From assembly GCA_964007475.1 (NCBI GenBank), contig OZ023274.1, positions 86,695,936 through 86,759,935 on the forward strand: a stretch of 64,000 nt of DNA, given 5' to 3'. Of this stretch, positions 63,375-64,000 are shown piece by piece (within the stretch, counting starts at the first letter, position 1; every line of letters begins with the position of its first letter). This DNA is from Hybos culiciformis (Eukaryota; Arthropoda; Insecta; Diptera; Hybotidae). The notes below the pieces were generated by a model. It had not been told where the DNA came from. It made no database searches and saw only the letters and a list, made by a program, of their open reading frames with translations. The translations under genes and the position numbers were made by a program.

Positions 63375-63768
63375 CTATACCGTTGATAAGCAGAACAAGA
63401 AAACAGAAGGCCCAATCTCCGAATCATCATTTCAAACAATAATTGAAGGAGTTGAATTAATAAAACAAACTTCAGAATGTAAGAATGATATTTTTGATGA
63501 TACGTCTTATACAACATTAAAATATTGTTCAACCAATTCTTTTAAACAACTCATGACATTGTATAGTAATTGGGGAAAAGTCAGATATGCAGTCCACAAA
63601 AGCGCTGATGCAAAATTACAATTCTCTTCGTGGAATTCTTATAATTTCGAAGACGCTTTGGGGGAGGCAGTCTTACTTTCAGTAACTACATCTAAATTCA
63701 TTAGAGACAGTAAATTACCAAAAGTTTATTCAAAAAATCTTCACCCAATGAATCGATTATTAAGATTG
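63375..63768 (+). CDS. ACE-like M2 peptidase homologue, third visible exon with lost zinc site
   Basis: Phase 2 at entry (AG plus C gives Ser) and phase 0 at exit (TTG|GTAAGA). The block LKYCSTNSFKQLMTLY then SNWGKVRY aligns without gaps to the active ACE sequence [21 protein letters not shown]. The zinc motif HEMGH has become SNWGK (63565-63579), which removes both zinc His ligands and the catalytic Glu. In the later YNFEDALGEAVLLSVTTSKF, which matches [20 protein letters not shown], the third zinc ligand Glu is replaced by Asp. The fold-determining residues around these sites are kept, so this is a diverged but intact homologue rather than a decayed gene. Drosophila also has ACE-related proteins without active-site residues. 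Confidence 0.92.
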
Positions 63769-63831
63769 GTAAGAAAATTTACATAAACATTATATATTGT
63801 ATGTATATATAACTCTTTCACGTTTTTTTAG

Positions 63832-64000
63832 GCTATCCATACATTGCTTAATATAAGGGTGAACTACATTCATGCTACAGTCATGGATCGAATATTAATG
63901 AGTCAAACACCACCTGCAATTAACAATGAATATTGGAATTTAATGTTCCAACACATGGGAATTGAACCACCAGTTGATCGTAAATTTGATGATTTTGATT
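63832..64000 (+). CDS. ACE-like M2 peptidase homologue, fourth visible exon (runs off the window)
   Basis: It follows a 63-nt intron ending CTTTCACGTTTTTTTAG and is open to the edge in phase 0. AIHTLLNIRVNYIHATVMDR and EYWNLMFQHMGIEPPVDRK followed by FDDFD correspond to the ACE segment [20 protein letters not shown]...EWWSLRLKYQGLCPPVPR...FDP. The FIPF and QWRW signatures of active enzymes are not kept. The C-terminal quarter of the protein lies beyond 64000. Confidence 0.88.

Noticed and set aside
1..64000. CRISPR arrays, bacterial operons, rRNA genes
   Set aside because: No regularly spaced direct repeats with unique spacers, no dense ORF packing and no rRNA-like sequence; the window is animal nuclear DNA.

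Overview
This is a very A/T-rich stretch (roughly four bases in five by eye) from an animal nuclear genome, almost certainly an insect. Evidence: GT-AG introns, an exon matching the insect sodium-channel-like gene NaCP60E/DSC1, an insect-style angiotensin-converting-enzyme (M2) homologue, a digestive-type serine protease homologue, and many DNA transposon remnants. A dipteran or other holometabolous insect is plausible; the species is not recognisable from this window.

Layout. The left half (1-32 kb) is occupied by the 5' part of NaCP60E on the minus strand. A 34-nt first coding exon lies at 31956-31989 and a 209-nt second coding exon at 11566-11774. They are joined in matching phase across an intron of about 20 kb, and the gene runs off the left edge. 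Inside that intron, on the same strand, sits a complete intronless serine protease homologue (15277-16044) whose catalytic His and Ser are both replaced. The intron also holds a 1-kb foldback element with a GC-rich palindromic core, a dead LINE, a Helitron-like repeat with an exact 287-bp internal duplication, and a ZBED-type hAT remnant. Downstream of exon 2 lie two more hAT-type elements, one broken by a nested insertion.

The middle (32-57 kb) is mostly A/T-rich sequence with no recognised gene. Four small open blocks on the minus strand (56513-56621, 43093-43192, 40634-40715, 35988-36129) stand out by base composition. They have GT-AG borders and compatible phases, and the last encodes a transmembrane segment with a basic tail. 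They may be exons of one unrecognised membrane-protein gene. The same area has a three-level nest of terminal-inverted-repeat elements (51959-54859) and a 266-bp MITE (55223-55488).

The right end (62061-64000) carries four exons of a plus-strand ACE-like M2 peptidase gene that runs off the right edge. The visible protein has lost the HEXXH zinc motif and the third zinc ligand, so it should not be a working peptidase. Two of the three recognised protein genes therefore encode apparent pseudoenzymes. No rRNA, CRISPR array or intact tRNA was seen.
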